Positions 5,933 through 7,376 of a DNA stretch of 7,376 nt are shown piece after piece (within the stretch, counting starts at the first letter, position 1; each line of letters starts with the position of its first letter). Location: the NCBI GenBank assembly GCA_018725345.1, contig QLUI01000084.1, forward strand, positions 1 through 7,376. The letters are read 5' to 3'. Below the pieces are notes generated by a model that was not told the DNA's origin, did no database searches, and worked only from the letters and a program-made list of their open reading frames with translations. The position numbers and the translations under genes are program-made. The DNA comes from Bacillota bacterium (GTDB lineage: Bacteria; Bacillota; Dethiobacteria; Dethiobacterales; Dethiobacteraceae).

Positions 5933-6202
5933 CTATTTGCGCAGTTGCAGCTTAACTAATATAGCGCGGTACCGTTCCACTTCAATTTCCCTCAGGTAGT
6001 TGAGGAGCGCGCGCCGCTGACCAACCATTTTCAACAGACCACGCCGCGAATGGTGATCCTTTTTGTGCAGCTTTAAATGCTCTGTAAGATAATTGATCCG
6101 CTCTGTCAGCAGAGCAATTTGAACTTCAGGAGAACCGGTATCGTTATCATGAAGTCGATGCTGGCTAATTAGAACCTGTTTGTGTGTCGCATTCATACTC
6201 AT
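5933..6202 (-). CDS. rpsO: 30S ribosomal protein S15
   Basis: This 89-residue protein has the exact usual length of bacterial S15, a primary binder of 16S rRNA in the platform of the small subunit. The family signature is clear: DTGSPEVQ at residues 21-28 and the highly conserved HKKDHHSRRGLLKMVG block at 46-61, followed by RRALLNYL (63-70). The start at 6202 has a strong GGAGG seven bases upstream; a second ATG two codons later is less well placed. It has its own promoter, a foldable leader and a terminator hairpin just downstream before pnp. The rpsO-pnp pairing is conserved across bacteria. Confidence 0.98.
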   Translation of the reverse strand: MSMNATHKQVLISQHRLHDNDTGSPEVQIALLTERINYLTEHLKLHKKDHHSRRGLLKMVGQRRALLNYLREIEVERYRAILVKLQLRK

Positions 6203-6232
6203 ACTTTTACCTCCTATATTTTTTGATCCCCA

Positions 6233-6275
6233 CTAGGCCAAGGCAAACGTCGGAGTTTCGCAAAGCCGAGCCTAA
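6233..6275 (-). promoter_or_regulatory. Structured rpsO leader, possible S15 autoregulatory site
   Basis: The minus-strand leader can fold into a stepped hairpin. TTAGGC (6275-6270) pairs with GCCTAG (6238-6233). TCGG (6269-6266) pairs with CCGA (6253-6250). TTT/AAA closes over a GCG loop inside. An alternative partner for AGGC is GCCT at 6244-6241. S15 is known to repress its own mRNA through leader structures that differ between phyla, so this is a candidate site. The pairing is visible in the sequence; the regulatory role is inferred. Confidence 0.35.
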
Positions 6276-6289
6276 GGTTAACAAAGTTG

Positions 6290-6318
6290 ATTTTACCATA
6301 TAGACTAACACTTAGCAA
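6290..6318 (-). promoter_or_regulatory. Sigma-A-type promoter for rpsO
   Basis: On the minus strand TTGCTA (6318-6313) and TAAAAT (6295-6290) are separated by exactly 17 bases. A TG lies one base upstream of the -10 box (extended -10). It sits in the ribF-rpsO gap and would give a leader of roughly 80 bases before the rpsO start. The assignment is from consensus and position only. Confidence 0.65.
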
Positions 6319-6352
6319 GCTTACCGACCCATGTTGCAAAAAGATGTTCTGC

Positions 6353-7300
6353 TCAACTAGACCATGGCTTGGGACTGGCAATCAGGCTTTTTACCAATGC
6401 CACATCATTTTGGATTTGGCAAGCTAAAGCTACTGGACCGCTAAATGCTCTTTCATCTCTAATTTTTTGCAAAAACGAGACGATTAATTCCTGCCCATAA
6501 AGATTTTTTTCTTGATCCAATAGATATACTTCGAGCGACGTCTCCTCTTTGGAGAAGGTGGGCCGGTTGCCTACGCTTGCCAACGCCCAGAATACTTTAT
6601 CGCCGCAAGCAGCCTTGCATAAATAGACTCCATTGCCTGGTCGGAGCAGTTCACAATTCACCAGTAAATTTGCCGTGGGAAAACCCAATTTTCTGCCCCT
6701 GCCGTCTCCGTGAATCACCGTTCCCCGCAGATAAAACGGGTACCCCAGCATGGCGGCAGCCGCCTCCACGCGTCCTGCCGCAAGATATTGCCGAATTGCT
6801 GTGCTGCCAATCGGTACTCCGTCTACCGTAACAGGGTCTATGACGCGAACAAAAAAACCAAATCTTGTACCCATTTCTTTTAGCTCCGACGCTGTGCCGG
6901 CTCCCCGACAACCAAAAGAATAGTCGAAACCCACCACGATCCCGGAGACACCCAGTTTCTCGCGAAGAATTTCTTTAACAAATCTCTCCGGCAAAATTGC
7001 AGCAAAACCGCGGGAAAAGGGGTGGACAATAACATAATCAATCCCTGCTTTACCCAGCGCACAAATTCTATCTTGGAAGCTGAGAAGTAGAGCAGGTGCT
7101 TTGGTTGGCGTTAATACTGCCAGAGGGTGCGGTGTAAAAATAAGACAAGCACTTTTAGCAGAAATTTCACTTGCTGCGGCAGTAGTTGCACGCAAAATTT
7201 GACGGTGACCGTTATGCACACCGTCAAAGTTACCTAATGCCAAAACAATCGGCTCTATACAGTTATTGCGAAATGTTTCTATTCCCTGGAACATTTCCAT
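6353..7300 (-). CDS. ribF: Bifunctional riboflavin kinase / FAD synthetase RibF
   Basis: This 315-residue cytoplasmic enzyme phosphorylates riboflavin to FMN and adenylylates FMN to FAD. The N-terminal FMN adenylyltransferase domain shows the nucleotide-binding motif GNFDGVHNGH at residues 23-32, FTPHP at 55-59, GFDYSFG at 124-130 and GSTAIR at 165-170. The C-terminal flavokinase domain (about 183-307) has RGRKLGFPTAN at 201-211, GVYLCKA at 224-230, SVGNRPTF at 242-249, the conserved Glu in LEVYLLD (E257) and LYGQ at 267-270. Length and domain order are normal for the family. The ATG at 7300 is preceded by AGGTGA with 4 bases between, which supports this start. A second in-frame ATG two codons later is possible. 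It follows probable truB and precedes the rpsO promoter; I see no clear terminator after it. No FMN riboswitch is visible, as expected for this genomic position. Confidence 0.97.
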   Translation of the reverse strand: MEMFQGIETFRNNCIEPIVLALGNFDGVHNGHRQILRATTAAASEISAKSACLIFTPHPLAVLTPTKAPALLLSFQDRICALGKAGIDYVIVHPFSRGFAAILPERFVKEILREKLGVSGIVVGFDYSFGCRGAGTASELKEMGTRFGFFVRVIDPVTVDGVPIGSTAIRQYLAAGRVEAAAAMLGYPFYLRGTVIHGDGRGRKLGFPTANLLVNCELLRPGNGVYLCKAACGDKVFWALASVGNRPTFSKEETSLEVYLLDQEKNLYGQELIVSFLQKIRDERAFSGPVALACQIQNDVALVKSLIASPKPWSS

Positions 7301-7328
7301 GTTATCACCTGACTATAAATCATATAAA

Positions 7329-7376
7329 TCAAATAAATACTCTTATTGGTTTAATCCGCTCACTGTCTGCAGCCGC
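7329..7376 (-). CDS. truB: C-terminal end of probable tRNA pseudouridine synthase B (partial)
   Basis: The minus-strand frame entering from the right edge of the window encodes 15 residues ending in ERIKPIRVFI and a TGA stop, 28 bases before the ribF start. TruB makes pseudouridine 55 in the T-loop of tRNAs. Its C-terminal PUA-like tail often ends in a KP-x-(K/R)VF motif, which fits here. In Bacillota truB very commonly lies directly upstream of ribF. The call therefore rests on a short tail match and on position. The catalytic domain is outside the window. Confidence 0.5.
   Translation of the reverse strand, partial: AAADSERIKPIRVFI

Noticed and set aside
6577..7062. Further open frames overlapping ribF on both strands
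   Set aside because: They overlap RibF motifs in other frames and have no family features.

Overview
The window is a chromosomal, housekeeping-type locus of a Gram-positive-lineage bacterium (Bacillota). The order truB end - ribF - rpsO - pnp - polysaccharide deacetylase-like genes matches the arrangement known from Bacillus subtilis and relatives (there ribC/ribF-rpsO-pnpA-ylxY). A VanW/YoaR-type protein and a trimeric dUTPase follow instead of the protease gene seen in Bacillus. YlxY-like and VanW-like envelope proteins beside pnp suggest a spore-forming clostridial or Negativicutes-type organism. That placement is an inference from gene content only.

Every convincing gene is on the minus strand, so the operon reads from high to low coordinates. 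At 7329-7376 is the last part of a probable truB. ribF (6353-7300) makes FMN and FAD. A good sigma-A-type promoter (6290-6318) and a foldable leader precede rpsO (5933-6202, ribosomal protein S15). A strong terminator hairpin (5849-5875) lies between rpsO and pnp (3647-5824, polynucleotide phosphorylase). A second terminator is built from the last codons of pnp (3623-3656).

Between pnp and the next gene (3481-3615) is the most unusual part of the window. It is a non-coding element with a branched fold whose basal helix competes with a 10-bp terminator hairpin, the layout of an attenuator or riboswitch. It abuts a polysaccharide deacetylase gene that has lost its start, signal peptide and first NodB strand (2918-3496). 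The first 29 bp of the element recur at 130-158, at the head of a different GC-rich structured sequence beyond the end of the operon. This points to a dispersed repeat family.

Downstream come an intact but catalytically degenerate YlxY-like protein (1889-2911), a VanW-family protein (1044-1892), dut (535-987) and a small three-helix membrane protein (196-519). The set is tightly packed with coupled starts and ends at a terminator (169-190). The YlxY-like and VanW proteins share an N-terminal extracytoplasmic domain of 90 residues that aligns without gaps at about one third identity, so they probably act at the same place on the cell or spore wall. Nothing in the window looks like a CRISPR array, tRNA, rRNA or transposase.
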